Positions 16,203 to 26,648 of a stretch of 37,377 bases of DNA are shown one piece after another. The first letter of the stretch is position 1; every line of letters starts with the position of its first letter. The DNA lies in assembly GCA_903929315.1 (NCBI GenBank), contig CAIYUC010000153.1, positions 1 through 37,377 of the forward strand, in the 5' to 3' direction. A program made the position numbers and the translations under genes. This DNA is from an uncultured Bacteroidales bacterium (GTDB lineage Bacteria > Bacteroidota > Bacteroidia > Bacteroidales > FEN-979). Under the pieces are notes generated by a model. That model worked only from the letters and a program-made list of their open reading frames with translations, made no database searches and had not been told where the DNA came from.

Positions 16203-19200
16203 ATGTATCAAAGAGTAATACGCCATTTTACCTGCATCGCCATCATTTTCGCATTAGCAGCAGTCCGTGTTCTGGCTTCGCCATGTGCGGATACCCAACC
16301 GGTTATTACCGGAGCTCAGGTGGTCAGTAACAACCAACAGTTAGTCCTCTATTCAACGCCCAATATTCCCGGGCATACCTATTCATGGACAGTTACTGGC
16401 GGAACCATTGCTTCCGGTACGGGTACAAGCCAGATTTCGGTGAATTGGGGGAATGTCGGAACAGGAACAATATCCCTGCAGGAGACCAATCCTGCGGTCC
16501 CTTGTTCTACAACGGTGAATAAAAGTATCGCTATACAACCGCTGCTGATAGCCTATTTTTATTACACCAACACCTCCTGCTACGGAGATATCATTACTTT
16601 CCACGATACATCAGTATTCGATGTTGCCATGCCTATCACCAATTGGTATTGGACATTCGGAGATGGGGGTACCTCCAATCTCCAAAATCCTCTACACCAG
16701 TATCTTCCTCCTTTTAATATCACTTATACGGTCATGCTGGTAGTCAAGAATTCACTAAACTATACCGATACTATTTACGATGCCGTTTATGTTAATCCCG
16801 ATCAGTACATTCCTCATGCGGTTTTTACTGAAACCATTCCTAATTGCACTTATCAGCCCGTTCAGTTCGACGCCTCTGCCTCAACAACACCAATTACACC
16901 CCCTGTAACTAAAATCATACACTACTATTGGGATTTTGGTGATCCCGCTTCAGGAACCAGTAACATTATAAATGATCCTACTGAAAATCCACCACAAAAC
17001 ACAATAACTCCAACGCACATCTTTTCAGCTCCCGGAACCTATAATGTTTATCTGGAGATCACCAATAAGCCCTATTGCAAGGGCTTCGTAACTCATCAGG
17101 TCGTAATAGCTCAATCCGTACCCACTGCAAAGTTTACTTATTCAACTCCCACCTGCCTCGGGAATCCTGTCTATTTTACCGACCAATCCATTTTTCCGGC
17201 AGGGAAGGACATTGTTAAATGGGAATGGAATTTCGGCGACGGCACATTTCCTGTAACCATCAATTCTCCTGCAACTCCCTCCATGGCGCATACCTTTCCT
17301 GGTCTCGGCCCCTATCATGTTCAGTTAATGGTTACCAATAACCTGGGATGTGTGGATACTACTTTTAAGAATGTTTCGCTCGATCCTTCTCCTCTTTCTG
17401 CATTCACACAGGATTCACAATGTTTTGGAGATACTGTGAAATTTACTGACGAATCTCTCCTTAACGGAGGGCCCCCCATCGTTTCCTATTACTGGAATTT
17501 CGGAGACATCGGTTCCGGATTTTTTAATACCTCTGTCCTGCAAAATCCGACACATAAGTTCAGCGCTCCAGGCACTTTCACCATTACCATGGTAACAACA
17601 AATTCCAGCGGTTGCCCGGATACATTGAAAAAAGATGTAGAGATCCACGCCTCCCCTTTTGTTAACTTTACCTGGAATTTCGGAGGTCAGAACAACGAAG
17701 TACATTTTCATATTGATTCTGCATCAATGAACATGAACATTATCGGGAATATGATTTTATGGAATTTCGGAGATGGTAACTATGGCTATGGATGGGACCC
17801 TATATGGATTTACCCGGCTCCCGGCACCTATAATGTTACCTGTTCAGTCACCGATACTTTGGGATGCAAAGGAGCAATCACCAAAGTCATTCTGGTTCCT
17901 TCCATACCTGTAGCTTTCTTCAGTTCAAATTCGCCGGTTTGCGACGGCGATTCGGTATGCTTTACCAATCTCTCCTCTGTTCCGTCTCCACCTTTCGGAT
18001 TTATCAAAACCTGGATATGGGACTTTGGAGATGGATCGCCTCAGGATACTATCCATTTTCCCAATAACCCCAATGTCTGCCATTTATATGCGACTGTCGA
18101 TACGTTTTCAGTGACACTGAAAGTCATAGATAATAATGGTTTCACGGATCCTTATTCCGCTAATGTAATCGTTATGCCTGACCCGGTTGCCAATTTCCAG
18201 GCCTCAATTGCCTGCGAGAATATGATCGTTAATTTCACCGATGCTTCTACAGCAAACGGCGGAGGGAATATCATTTCCAGGTACTGGGATTTTGGGGATC
18301 CTTTATCAGGGACAGATAATACTTCACAATTATTGAATCCAACGCACATCTTTCACAATGGTTGCAACAAGAATTACAATGTCCGGTTGATCATCGTGAA
18401 CTTCAATAATTGCAGGGATACTATGATAAAACCTGTTTGGGTTCATTGTCCGCCACCTGTCGATTTTATTTTTGATACAGCTTGTTTGAATCAGCTTGTT
18501 CACTTTAATGCGAATTCGGGAATTACCCAGGTCGATTCAATCGTTTCCTGGTCATGGTATTTTGGTGATGGTAGTCCTATTGTTAACGATCCGATCGCCA
18601 CCTCCCATTTATATATGAATGTTGGAACATATATCGTCACTCTGACCGTGATTGACCATCACGGATGTGTGCATGATACCAGCCATACGGTGAGAGTTAA
18701 TCCTTTACCGGTGCCGGGATTTACATGGGCAACTCCAAACTGCCAGGGCTCGCCCCTTCAGTTTACCGACCAATCCTACGTACCCTCCCAATATACCGGT
18801 TATATAGCAAAATGGAGATGGCATTTTGACGACGGTACTCCGGACACCACGATCACGATACCGAATTCTGCCAATGTGATTCATACTTTTGCCAATCCTT
18901 CTGCCTTAAACCATACCGTTCGCTTAACAGTATGGACCGGTGATAGCTGCACTGCTTTTATTGTTCAAACGATCACCAGTCTCCCGCATCCCATAGCCCT
19001 GTTCCATGCATTACCGACTCATTGTCAGGGCCAGGCAGTTCAGTTTTGGGATGATTCGCAAACCAATGGCGGAGGCAATATAACATCATGGTTATGGAAT
19101 TTTGGCGATCCTGGTTCAGCTAGTGATAATATCTCACCACTGCCTGATCCTCTTCATACCTTTAACACCGGGAATGCCTGGTATAAGGTCAGCCTGTTGG

Positions 19201-22200
19201 TCACCAACGGCAATACATGTCACGACACCATCAGCCACTTGATTTTCATACACGGATTACCGCCGGTTGATTTCACCTATGATACCGCTTGTTTGAACCA
19301 GATGGTACATTTCAATGGGAATTCAGGCGTAACGATGATCGATTCCATCGTTACCTGGAACTGGTATTTCGGCGATGGCTCTCCTTCGGTGCCGGATCCG
19401 GTGACCACTTCACACCTTTATACAACTACCGGAACCTTTACCACTGTCCTGACAGTAACCGATATCCACGGCTGCATCGGTACGAAATCGCATACGATCC
19501 ATGTCAATCCTCTTCCGGTTTCAAATTTCACCTGGAATACGCCGATATGTGAAGGCAAGCTCGTTCATTTTACCGATCAGTCGTCAGTACCACAGGGTTA
19601 TCTGGCCAAATGGCAATGGGATTTTAACGATGGCACCGCGCCAGTAACGATCATCATGCCAAATCCACCAAATGTTACCCACCTGTTCCCAATAACTTCA
19701 AACACCTTTACTGTAAGATTAACAGTGTGGACCAATGATAGCTGTACGTCATTTATTGATAAGACGGTTAACCTGGTTCCTGCCCCGATCGCTAGTTTCA
19801 TAGTCTTACCCACAACTTGTGCTGATCAAACGGTTCAGTTCCAGGATAACTCCCAAACGAATGGAGGCGGGCTCATTACTACATGGTTATGGGACTTCGG
19901 TGATCCGGGATCAGGTGGACCGAACAATACCTCAACCCTTCCAAATCCGACCCATACTTACGGGAGTCCAGGACCTTACATAGTGCACATGACTGTGACA
20001 AATGCCACAGGTTGTGACAGTACCGTAAGCCAGACAGTCAATATTAATCAGTTACCCGTAGCTAAATTCACTGCTGATACAGCTTGTTTGGGTAATCCCA
20101 CCCAGTTCACGGATATTTCCATTCCAAATTCACCAGGCGGGATTGTTTCCTATTCATGGAATTTTGGCGACAACTCAACACCACCGGGCACATTACCCGA
20201 TCCTCCTCATACTTATACTCAAGCGGGTGTATTCAATGTCACATTAACAATTGTCAATTCCAATGGTTGTATTAAAGATACGACAGAAGCGATTCTTGTC
20301 AATCCTTTACCCATCCCCGGATTCACTTATACCACTCCGAATTGTGTAGGAGCCCCGGTTTTTTATACCAATACCTCAACGACACCTAGCGGTTATCTAG
20401 GCCACATTGCAAAATGGATTTGGCATTTCGGTGACGGGTCAGGTGATCAAACAATATTATGGCCGGCCAGCGCAAACACCTCGCATGTTTTCAACGCGGG
20501 AGGTAATATACATACTGTCCGTCTGACTGTTTACACAAGCGATAGCTGCCATGCCTATATTGAACATACACTGACCAGTATTCCTTCACCGCTTGCGAAT
20601 TTTTCATTCCCGACATCGAACTGTGCCTCACTACCCACACAGTTCATGGATGGGTCGGCACCCAATGGTGGTGGCCCTATTATCACCTGGTGGTGGGATT
20701 TCGGAGATCCTACTTCGGGCAATCTGAATAATTCGTCCGCACAGAATCCGATTCATATCTGGATGGGTGGTCTCACATCCTATGATGTAACACTCATTGT
20801 GACAAACGGGAGCAATTGCTCTGATACAATCGCCTATACCGTCAGCGTGGATGCATTGCCGGTGGCCAGCTTTACCGCCGATACTGTATGTTTTGGCAAC
20901 CCGACGACTTTTACAAATGCATCCACAGGTGGTACCATTACAACATATTTGTGGCAATTTGGAGACGGAAGTACCTCACCCAATGCAAATCCGACCTATC
21001 AATATGCACAACCGGGTACTTTCAACGTTACACTCACTGTCACAACAGACCATGGATGTCATAAGGATACTACCAGGCAGGTACTGGTGATCCCGACACC
21101 TACAGCGAATTTCAGTGCGTCCTCACCGACATGTGCCGGTACTGATTCAGTGCATTTTACCGACTTGTCATCTGCACCCTACGGGTCGATCAAACGCTGG
21201 TACTGGGATTTTGGCGACGGTTCGAACATGAATATTCTCTGGCCTGGTAATCCTAATGTATATCATAAATATACTCAGGGTGGAACATTTAATGTGAGCC
21301 TGACGGTGCATACCGGAGATAGTTGTACCAACACGAAAATCAATCCGGTTGTTGTCCAATGGGCTCCGTTACCCAATTTCGATTTTGACCCTGTACGTTG
21401 CGAGCATACGCCGGTTCAGTTTACAGACCTGTCGCAGCCAAACGGTGGTGCACCCCTTGCTGACTGGTCCTGGGATTTCGGAGATCCCAGTTCAGGAAAC
21501 CTGAATACTTCCGGGATGCAGAATCCAACCCATCCATTCAGCACCTTTGGTAATTTCACGGTAAAACTGACAGTGACTAATGCGAATGGTTGTCATGATA
21601 CTATTTCCAAACCTGTATCAATAGCCCAGGCGCCTAATGCCGCATTCACTGCAGATACGGCATGTGCCGGGAATATCACAACTTTTACAGATCAATCCGT
21701 CGCAAACGTGGGAACGATCACTTCATGGCTCTGGAATTTCGGCGATCCTTCCTCCAACAGTAACACTTCGACACTCCAGGATCCTACTCATATGTTTAGC
21801 GGTGTAGGTAACTACCTGGTTTCGTTACATGTTACCAATACCAATACTTGTGGGGCTGATACTTCGATGTGGGTCCTGGTGAATCCAAAACCGGTAGCAA
21901 TGTTCCAGTTTGGTTCTGTGTGTGTCCATGATTCCACACTGTTTACCGATCTTTCCATTGCTCCGGGGAGCACTGTTATTGGATGGCACTGGAATTTCGG
22001 TGATGGAGATACCTCCAATATTCAAAATCCATATCATACTTACCAGGCATCTGGCACATATCCTGTCACAGAAACCGTAACAAACCTTGAAGGGTGTAAG
22101 GACTCTATTACGATTCCGGTTGTTGCACGGCCGACCCCGGTAGCAGCTTTCACCTATACCAATTTCTTCTGTCCTGCAGGACAAGTGAATTTTCAGGATG

Positions 22201-24269
22201 AATCGCATGGTATGGGGGCAGCAATTGTTAGTCACTTATGGATTTTTGAACCCGGTCAAACGTCACCTTGGGTGAATCCTACGCATGTGTTTACCATCAC
22301 GGATACGACCTATGCGGTGATGGAAATTGTAACAGACAATTTTGGCTGCCAGGATACGGTTGTTGACAGTGTTTTTGTCAAACCCGGCTTTTTGTTCACG
22401 TTTAATGCCGATACGGTCTGCTATAAACAAACCTCCCATTTCACTCCTGTTGACCTGGCCCGCGGCGACTCACTTTACTCAGTAAAATGGAATTTCGGAG
22501 ATCCGTTATCAGGACCCAGCAATATCGTATATGGATACAATGTTATACATGACTTCTCTCATTCCGGAACATTTGTCGTTATGATGAAAGCATGGGATGC
22601 TGACAATTGTGTGGACAGTCTCCTTCAGGATGTGATCGTATATGCACTTCCACAACCGGTATTCCATTATAACAGAGTCCCCTGTGACAGTAATTTATAC
22701 TTCCACGACAGTACTACGATTGCCGGCAGCGGGAATATAGCCAGTTGGACCTGGACCTGGGGTGACGGATCTGCCCCAACCGTTATCAATGCGCCGGGAC
22801 CCGGGGATGCATCCCATCTCTATGTCAATGTGGGATTCTACAAAGTAGTATTAATGGTGACCAACACACATGGATGTTCCGATACTACTTCCATGTGGGT
22901 TCAACGAATCCCATGTATACAGGCCGCTTTTGTCCATCCCGATACATTGCTTTGTGCCCGTTATCCGGTCGCATTCTCAGATAGTTCATTACCCATCGCT
23001 CTGATCAACAGGTGGCAATGGAAATGGGGCGACGGGACACCGGATACCATATACTTCGCTCATGATCCTGTATTGCATCACACATTTCCTAATGGAGGAA
23101 CATTCCCTGTACGACTGATAATCAATGCAACAGTCAGCGGAACATCCATTGCTGACAGCAATACGCAGGCTCTTGTGATCCATCCGACACCTTTGACCTA
23201 TTTTTCCAATCCACCTGTTTGTCTTAACCAGATCACCCTGTTCGGCGATACCTCAAAAACATTTGGAGTAAAAACGAGCAAATGGAACTGGAACTTCGGT
23301 GAATCTTATTCTGCGCCAAATGATACATCCACCTTTAAGAATCCGACACATAAATACGATTCTGCAGGCCTGTTTGATGTTAAACTGGTGCTAATGAATA
23401 AATATGGATGTATGGACTCCCTGACCAAAACAACAAGAGTATACGGGATCCCGGTGGCTAAATTCTCAAATTCCGTTGCCTGTAGTGATAACCCGACCTA
23501 TTTCTATGATAAATCCATCATCGGAGATACAGTACTCGGATATTGGTATTGGAGATTCGGGGATCCTACATCAAAAACCGACTCTTCCCTTCTTCAAAAT
23601 CCAAATCACATATATGACTCTACTGGACTTTACAGTGTAAAGTTTATGATCAGGGATCGTAATGGATGTATCGATACCACTGATACGGTAGTGACTGTCA
23701 ATGTAACCCCGACAAGCTCCTTTACATTTACCGATAATTATACAGGTATGCCAGGCAAACTTCTGATGGACAATTTATCTACAGGGGCGAGCGCTTACTT
23801 CTGGGATTTCGGGAATGGCCAGACCTCAACAGATGAGAATCCGATCGTCACCTATTCACAGGATGGTACCTATATTATAAAACTCATCTCAAATAACCAG
23901 TTCAACTGTTCCGACACTACATATTATAAATATGAGGTGCTCTTCAGGGGGTTATTCATACCCAATGCATTTTCTCCATCGAATTCAAACCTTGCCGTAA
24001 GGTTGTTCAAACCGGTTGGAATAAATATCAAGGAATATCATATCCAGGTCTTTGACAATTGGGGTCACCTGGTTTGGGAATCCATCAAATTAGACTCACA
24101 GGGTAAACCTGAAGAAGGCTGGGATGGTACATACAATGGACAACTAATGCCTATGGGAGTGTATATGTGGAAAGCCAGCGCTATTTTTATAGATGATACT
24201 ATCTGGCAAGGTTCTGATATCGGTAAGGGGGAATTCAAGACTTTTGGAACTGTGACATTATTAAGGTAA
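16203..24269 (+). CDS. Giant PKD-repeat surface protein with T9SS type B sorting domain (SprB-like)
   Basis: The 2688-residue product has a signal peptide (~1-26) and an Ig-like N-terminal domain (~30-120). About 28 PKD-type modules of ~88 residues follow (~120-2575). Each carries the PKD core 'W-x-W-x-FGDG/P', a downstream NPxHxF turn, and usually two Cys. The C-terminal ~105 residues (FIPNAFSPSN, FDNWGHLVWES, GWDGTYNGQLMPMGVYMWKA) are the gliding-motility-associated CHU_C/type B T9SS sorting domain. Proteins of this build are exported by the T9SS and include the gliding adhesin SprB; adhesion is inferred. Modules 3 to 19 follow a strict three-type cycle, described as a finding. A PorP/SprF-type gene follows after 17 bp, the arrangement known for sprB-sprF pairs. 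Confidence 0.95.
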   Translation: MYQRVIRHFTCIAIIFALAAVRVLASPCADTQPVITGAQVVSNNQQLVLYSTPNIPGHTYSWTVTGGTIASGTGTSQISVNWGNVGTGTISLQETNPAVPCSTTVNKSIAIQPLLIAYFYYTNTSCYGDIITFHDTSVFDVAMPITNWYWTFGDGGTSNLQNPLHQYLPPFNITYTVMLVVKNSLNYTDTIYDAVYVNPDQYIPHAVFTETIPNCTYQPVQFDASASTTPITPPVTKIIHYYWDFGDPASGTSNIINDPTENPPQNTITPTHIFSAPGTYNVYLEITNKPYCKGFVTHQVVIAQSVPTAKFTYSTPTCLGNPVYFTDQSIFPAGKDIVKWEWNFGDGTFPVTINSPATPSMAHTFPGLGPYHVQLMVTNNLGCVDTTFKNVSLDPSPLSAFTQDSQCFGDTVKFTDESLLNGGPPIVSYYWNFGDIGSGFFNTSVLQNPTHKFSAPGTFTITMVTTNSSGCPDTLKKDVEIHASPFVNFTWNFGGQNNEVHFHIDSASMNMNIIGNMILWNFGDGNYGYGWDPIWIYPAPGTYNVTCSVTDTLGCKGAITKVILVPSIPVAFFSSNSPVCDGDSVCFTNLSSVPSPPFGFIKTWIWDFGDGSPQDTIHFPNNPNVCHLYATVDTFSVTLKVIDNNGFTDPYSANVIVMPDPVANFQASIACENMIVNFTDASTANGGGNIISRYWDFGDPLSGTDNTSQLLNPTHIFHNGCNKNYNVRLIIVNFNNCRDTMIKPVWVHCPPPVDFIFDTACLNQLVHFNANSGITQVDSIVSWSWYFGDGSPIVNDPIATSHLYMNVGTYIVTLTVIDHHGCVHDTSHTVRVNPLPVPGFTWATPNCQGSPLQFTDQSYVPSQYTGYIAKWRWHFDDGTPDTTITIPNSANVIHTFANPSALNHTVRLTVWTGDSCTAFIVQTITSLPHPIALFHALPTHCQGQAVQFWDDSQTNGGGNITSWLWNFGDPGSASDNISPLPDPLHTFNTGNAWYKVSLLVTNGNTCHDTISHLIFIHGLPPVDFTYDTACLNQMVHFNGNSGVTMIDSIVTWNWYFGDGSPSVPDPVTTSHLYTTTGTFTTVLTVTDIHGCIGTKSHTIHVNPLPVSNFTWNTPICEGKLVHFTDQSSVPQGYLAKWQWDFNDGTAPVTIIMPNPPNVTHLFPITSNTFTVRLTVWTNDSCTSFIDKTVNLVPAPIASFIVLPTTCADQTVQFQDNSQTNGGGLITTWLWDFGDPGSGGPNNTSTLPNPTHTYGSPGPYIVHMTVTNATGCDSTVSQTVNINQLPVAKFTADTACLGNPTQFTDISIPNSPGGIVSYSWNFGDNSTPPGTLPDPPHTYTQAGVFNVTLTIVNSNGCIKDTTEAILVNPLPIPGFTYTTPNCVGAPVFYTNTSTTPSGYLGHIAKWIWHFGDGSGDQTILWPASANTSHVFNAGGNIHTVRLTVYTSDSCHAYIEHTLTSIPSPLANFSFPTSNCASLPTQFMDGSAPNGGGPIITWWWDFGDPTSGNLNNSSAQNPIHIWMGGLTSYDVTLIVTNGSNCSDTIAYTVSVDALPVASFTADTVCFGNPTTFTNASTGGTITTYLWQFGDGSTSPNANPTYQYAQPGTFNVTLTVTTDHGCHKDTTRQVLVIPTPTANFSASSPTCAGTDSVHFTDLSSAPYGSIKRWYWDFGDGSNMNILWPGNPNVYHKYTQGGTFNVSLTVHTGDSCTNTKINPVVVQWAPLPNFDFDPVRCEHTPVQFTDLSQPNGGAPLADWSWDFGDPSSGNLNTSGMQNPTHPFSTFGNFTVKLTVTNANGCHDTISKPVSIAQAPNAAFTADTACAGNITTFTDQSVANVGTITSWLWNFGDPSSNSNTSTLQDPTHMFSGVGNYLVSLHVTNTNTCGADTSMWVLVNPKPVAMFQFGSVCVHDSTLFTDLSIAPGSTVIGWHWNFGDGDTSNIQNPYHTYQASGTYPVTETVTNLEGCKDSITIPVVARPTPVAAFTYTNFFCPAGQVNFQDESHGMGAAIVSHLWIFEPGQTSPWVNPTHVFTITDTTYAVMEIVTDNFGCQDTVVDSVFVKPGFLFTFNADTVCYKQTSHFTPVDLARGDSLYSVKWNFGDPLSGPSNIVYGYNVIHDFSHSGTFVVMMKAWDADNCVDSLLQDVIVYALPQPVFHYNRVPCDSNLYFHDSTTIAGSGNIASWTWTWGDGSAPTVINAPGPGDASHLYVNVGFYKVVLMVTNTHGCSDTTSMWVQRIPCIQAAFVHPDTLLCARYPVAFSDSSLPIALINRWQWKWGDGTPDTIYFAHDPVLHHTFPNGGTFPVRLIINATVSGTSIADSNTQALVIHPTPLTYFSNPPVCLNQITLFGDTSKTFGVKTSKWNWNFGESYSAPNDTSTFKNPTHKYDSAGLFDVKLVLMNKYGCMDSLTKTTRVYGIPVAKFSNSVACSDNPTYFYDKSIIGDTVLGYWYWRFGDPTSKTDSSLLQNPNHIYDSTGLYSVKFMIRDRNGCIDTTDTVVTVNVTPTSSFTFTDNYTGMPGKLLMDNLSTGASAYFWDFGNGQTSTDENPIVTYSQDGTYIIKLISNNQFNCSDTTYYKYEVLFRGLFIPNAFSPSNSNLAVRLFKPVGINIKEYHIQVFDNWGHLVWESIKLDSQGKPEEGWDGTYNGQLMPMGVYMWKASAIFIDDTIWQGSDIGKGEFKTFGTVTLLR
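17110..21625 (+). repeat. Three-module higher-order PKD repeat within the giant protein
   Basis: Within the coding sequence, PKD modules recur as B-C-A triplets of about 775-810 bp. B modules carry FGDGxxD...PNxxNVxHxF followed by V(W/Y/H)TxDSC. C modules carry TNGGG followed by FGDPxSGxxN. A modules carry FGDGSP...TSHLY followed by a DxHGC-like end. Clear A-module starts are near 18450, 19260, 20054 and 20854. Confidence 0.8.
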
Positions 24270-24286
24270 TCATAAATATCTCTCAG

Positions 24287-25399
24287 ATGAAAAAACAGCT
24301 GAATTTTTTCGCGGTTATTTTTGGAATGTTATTGGCGGTTATTTCGGTTCATGGCCAGGATCCAAACTTCTCCCAGTGGTTCAGTACACCGTTATATTAT
24401 AACCCTGCTTATGCAGGGATAAATACCGGTTTACGCGCCCGGTTTTTATTCAGGGATCAATGGCCCAATCTTCCTGTAGATTTTAAATCCTATTATTTCT
24501 CTGCAGATTTGGGTGACAGGAGACTCCCCGGATCCGGTGGACTTGGTCTGGTGGTGGAATCGGATAATCAGGGAATTGCCTTTATCCATGACCTTTCCAT
24601 TGGGTTAAACATATCCGTCAGGATCCCTATAACCGCGAATGTTGTGAGCCAGGTGGGGATCAAAGCTGCCGTAGTGCAAAAGAGTGTCAATTATGATGAA
24701 TTGGTATTCACGGATGCACTCAGTGCACAATACGGGAATATCTATCAGACCTCTTTTGTTCCGCCTGATGCGGGCAAAAAAGTTTTCCCCGATTTCGGTG
24801 CCGGAGGCATCCTGCAATTTTCCAACGAACCGGGTAACATTGCCGGAACTCTTGGTTTTGGAGTAGACCATATCTTTAAACCGGATGAATCATTTTTATC
24901 CATGGGATCCGCTCCATTACCAAGGAAATACGTGGCTCATGCAGATTTTGTGATCTCTGCCGGGGGAGGCACTTCGTCAGGTTATTATGGAAGTAATAAT
25001 GACGAAGAACTTAAGATCAACCCTGGAATTATCTATCAGAACCAATCTAACCTGAACGCTTTGCAAGCCGGGTTAAATCTTTTAAAATACAACATTTACC
25101 TGGGTGCGTGGTATAAAAGTACCATGAAAGATATTCCGTCAAGCGCTATAACTCTTCTTGCCGGTTATCGTTACTCCTTTGCCCCTGATATGAATATAAA
25201 ATTTATGTACAGCTATGATTTGCAGATCTCAGGAGCATTGCAGGGTATGGGTGGAGCACATGAAATCAGCCTGATCCTTGAATTCGATAAATTATCATTA
25301 TTCGGCGGTGGCGGCGGTGGCGGCGGTTTTTCCGTACCGGGTGCTGCCCATAGCCGTGGTGGGGGATATACACCATTGGAATGCCCATCCTTCTATTAG
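24287..25399 (+). CDS. PorP/SprF family type IX secretion-associated outer-membrane protein
   Basis: The 370-residue product has a signal peptide (~1-23) ending HGQDPN. The family opening FSQWFSTPLYYNPAYAGI is followed by repeated amphipathic strands of a beta-barrel (LRARFLFRDQWPNL, IPITANVVSQVGIKAAVVQ, AITLLAGYRYSFAPDMNIKFMYSYDLQIS, HEISLILEF). PorP/SprF proteins sit in the outer membrane and are needed for surface delivery of type B T9SS cargo. The 17-bp spacing after the giant PKD gene points to a cargo/partner pair. A run of eight glycines near residue 345 breaks the end of the barrel, followed by a short Gly-rich tail ending PLECPSFY. The run is encoded by a GGCGGT-type repeat. Confidence 0.93.
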   Translation: MKKQLNFFAVIFGMLLAVISVHGQDPNFSQWFSTPLYYNPAYAGINTGLRARFLFRDQWPNLPVDFKSYYFSADLGDRRLPGSGGLGLVVESDNQGIAFIHDLSIGLNISVRIPITANVVSQVGIKAAVVQKSVNYDELVFTDALSAQYGNIYQTSFVPPDAGKKVFPDFGAGGILQFSNEPGNIAGTLGFGVDHIFKPDESFLSMGSAPLPRKYVAHADFVISAGGGTSSGYYGSNNDEELKINPGIIYQNQSNLNALQAGLNLLKYNIYLGAWYKSTMKDIPSSAITLLAGYRYSFAPDMNIKFMYSYDLQISGALQGMGGAHEISLILEFDKLSLFGGGGGGGGFSVPGAAHSRGGGYTPLECPSFY

Positions 25400-25414
25400 T
25401 ATTGATTAGAGTCC

Positions 25415-25460
25415 AATTCCTATAGTCCCTATAGTCTTGATAGCTATCGGAATCGGAATT
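25415..25460. repeat. Short palindromic and tandem repeats in intergenic DNA
   Basis: TATAGTCCCTATAGTC is a short direct repeat, followed by the 10-bp palindrome GATAGCTATC and GGAATCGGAA. It lies in the 186-bp gap between the PorP/SprF and dehydrogenase genes. Its type resembles the other dispersed intergenic repeats here. Confidence 0.4.
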
Positions 25461-25545
25461 TCCCTGAGGTTCATAACCGTGATTGATTCTGTTCGGTTAA
25501 AGTTCCGTGGTATTGTCTTATTTTCTGCAGCTATTTATAAATACC

Positions 25546-25553
25546 TATCTTTG
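25546..25553 (+). promoter_or_regulatory. Bacteroidota-type -7 box for the alcohol dehydrogenase
   Basis: TATCTTTG is a full TAnnTTTG match, 32 bp before the ATG at 25586. No TTTG -33 element is seen at normal spacing. Confidence 0.5.
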
Positions 25554-25585
25554 GTCATTGTTTATTCGATCAAAAACCTTAGATC

Positions 25586-26632
25586 ATGATACCAGTCAAA
25601 GGATATGCAGTTCAGTCTGCCCGATCACCCCTTGCTCCTTTTCATTTCGAACGCAGGGACCCGGGACCCCATGATGTTCAGTTTGATATACTTTATTGCG
25701 GTGTTTGTCATTCGGATATCCACCAGGCACGGGATGAATGGCATGGTTCAATCTTCCCAATGGTGCCCGGGCATGAAATTGTCGGACGTGTGACAAAAAC
25801 AGGCAATAAGGTGAAAAGATTCAGTCCGGGTGCCCTCGCAGCAGTAGGATGTATGGTCGATTCCTGCAGGACCTGCGAGAACTGTAAAGAAGGTCTCGAA
25901 CAGTATTGTCTCAATGGCAATGTCCTCACTTATAATTCTTATGAGAGAATGAGCCGGATACCGACTTACGGTGGTTATTCAAAACTGATCGTAGTGGATG
26001 AGGACTTTGTCCTCAGGATATCGGATCGCTTCTCCCTTGAAGCCGTTGCACCATTATTGTGTGCCGGTATTACCACCTATTCGCCATTACGTCACTGGAA
26101 AGTGGGAAAAGGAGACAAGATCGGTATCTTAGGCCTGGGCGGCTTAGGGCATATGGCAGTGAAGATAGCTGCTTCCTTTGGTGCTGAAGTGACCATCCTT
26201 AGCAGGTCACAAAAAAAGGAAGCAGATGCGAAAAGGCTAGGTGCCCACAATTTTATTCTAACCACCAACTCTGACAGGATAAAAACAATGAAAGGCTATT
26301 TTAATTTTATTCTCGATACCGTTTCGGCGGAGCATGATTATAATATGTATTTAAGGTTGCTGAAGACCAATGGTGTGCATATCTGCGTGGGCGCCCCACC
26401 CAACCCCTCTGAAATTGCCGCATTCAACCTGATAGAGGGGCGAAAAAGCCTGGCAGGTTCGCTGATCGGAGGGATCCGGGAAACCCAGGAGATGCTCGAT
26501 CATTGTTCAGAGCATAACATTGTCTCCGATGTGGAAGTGATAAATATCAGTTACATCAATAAGGCCTATGAGCGAATGTTAAAAGGTGATGTCAGGTACA
26601 GGTTTGTGATAGATATGGCAAGCTTGAAATAA
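25586..26632 (+). CDS. Zinc-dependent NAD(P) alcohol dehydrogenase (YahK/cinnamyl-alcohol type)
   Basis: The 348-residue cytoplasmic enzyme has both zinc sites of medium-chain dehydrogenases. The catalytic ligands are Cys38 (YCGVCHSD), His63-Glu64 (VPGHEIVGRV) and a Cys near 158 (APLLCAGITTY). The structural ligands are Cys94, Cys97, Cys100 and Cys108 (SCRTCENCKEGLEQYC). The nucleotide fold has GILGLGGLGHMAVKIA. This build matches broad-specificity aldehyde reductases/alcohol dehydrogenases such as YahK and plant CAD relatives, usually NADPH-linked. The cofactor choice and natural substrate are inferred only. The gene stands alone, between the PorP/SprF gene and an outer-membrane protein remnant. 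Confidence 0.95.
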   Translation: MIPVKGYAVQSARSPLAPFHFERRDPGPHDVQFDILYCGVCHSDIHQARDEWHGSIFPMVPGHEIVGRVTKTGNKVKRFSPGALAAVGCMVDSCRTCENCKEGLEQYCLNGNVLTYNSYERMSRIPTYGGYSKLIVVDEDFVLRISDRFSLEAVAPLLCAGITTYSPLRHWKVGKGDKIGILGLGGLGHMAVKIAASFGAEVTILSRSQKKEADAKRLGAHNFILTTNSDRIKTMKGYFNFILDTVSAEHDYNMYLRLLKTNGVHICVGAPPNPSEIAAFNLIEGRKSLAGSLIGGIRETQEMLDHCSEHNIVSDVEVINISYINKAYERMLKGDVRYRFVIDMASLK

Positions 26633-26648
26633 TGTCAGGTTGAAATGA

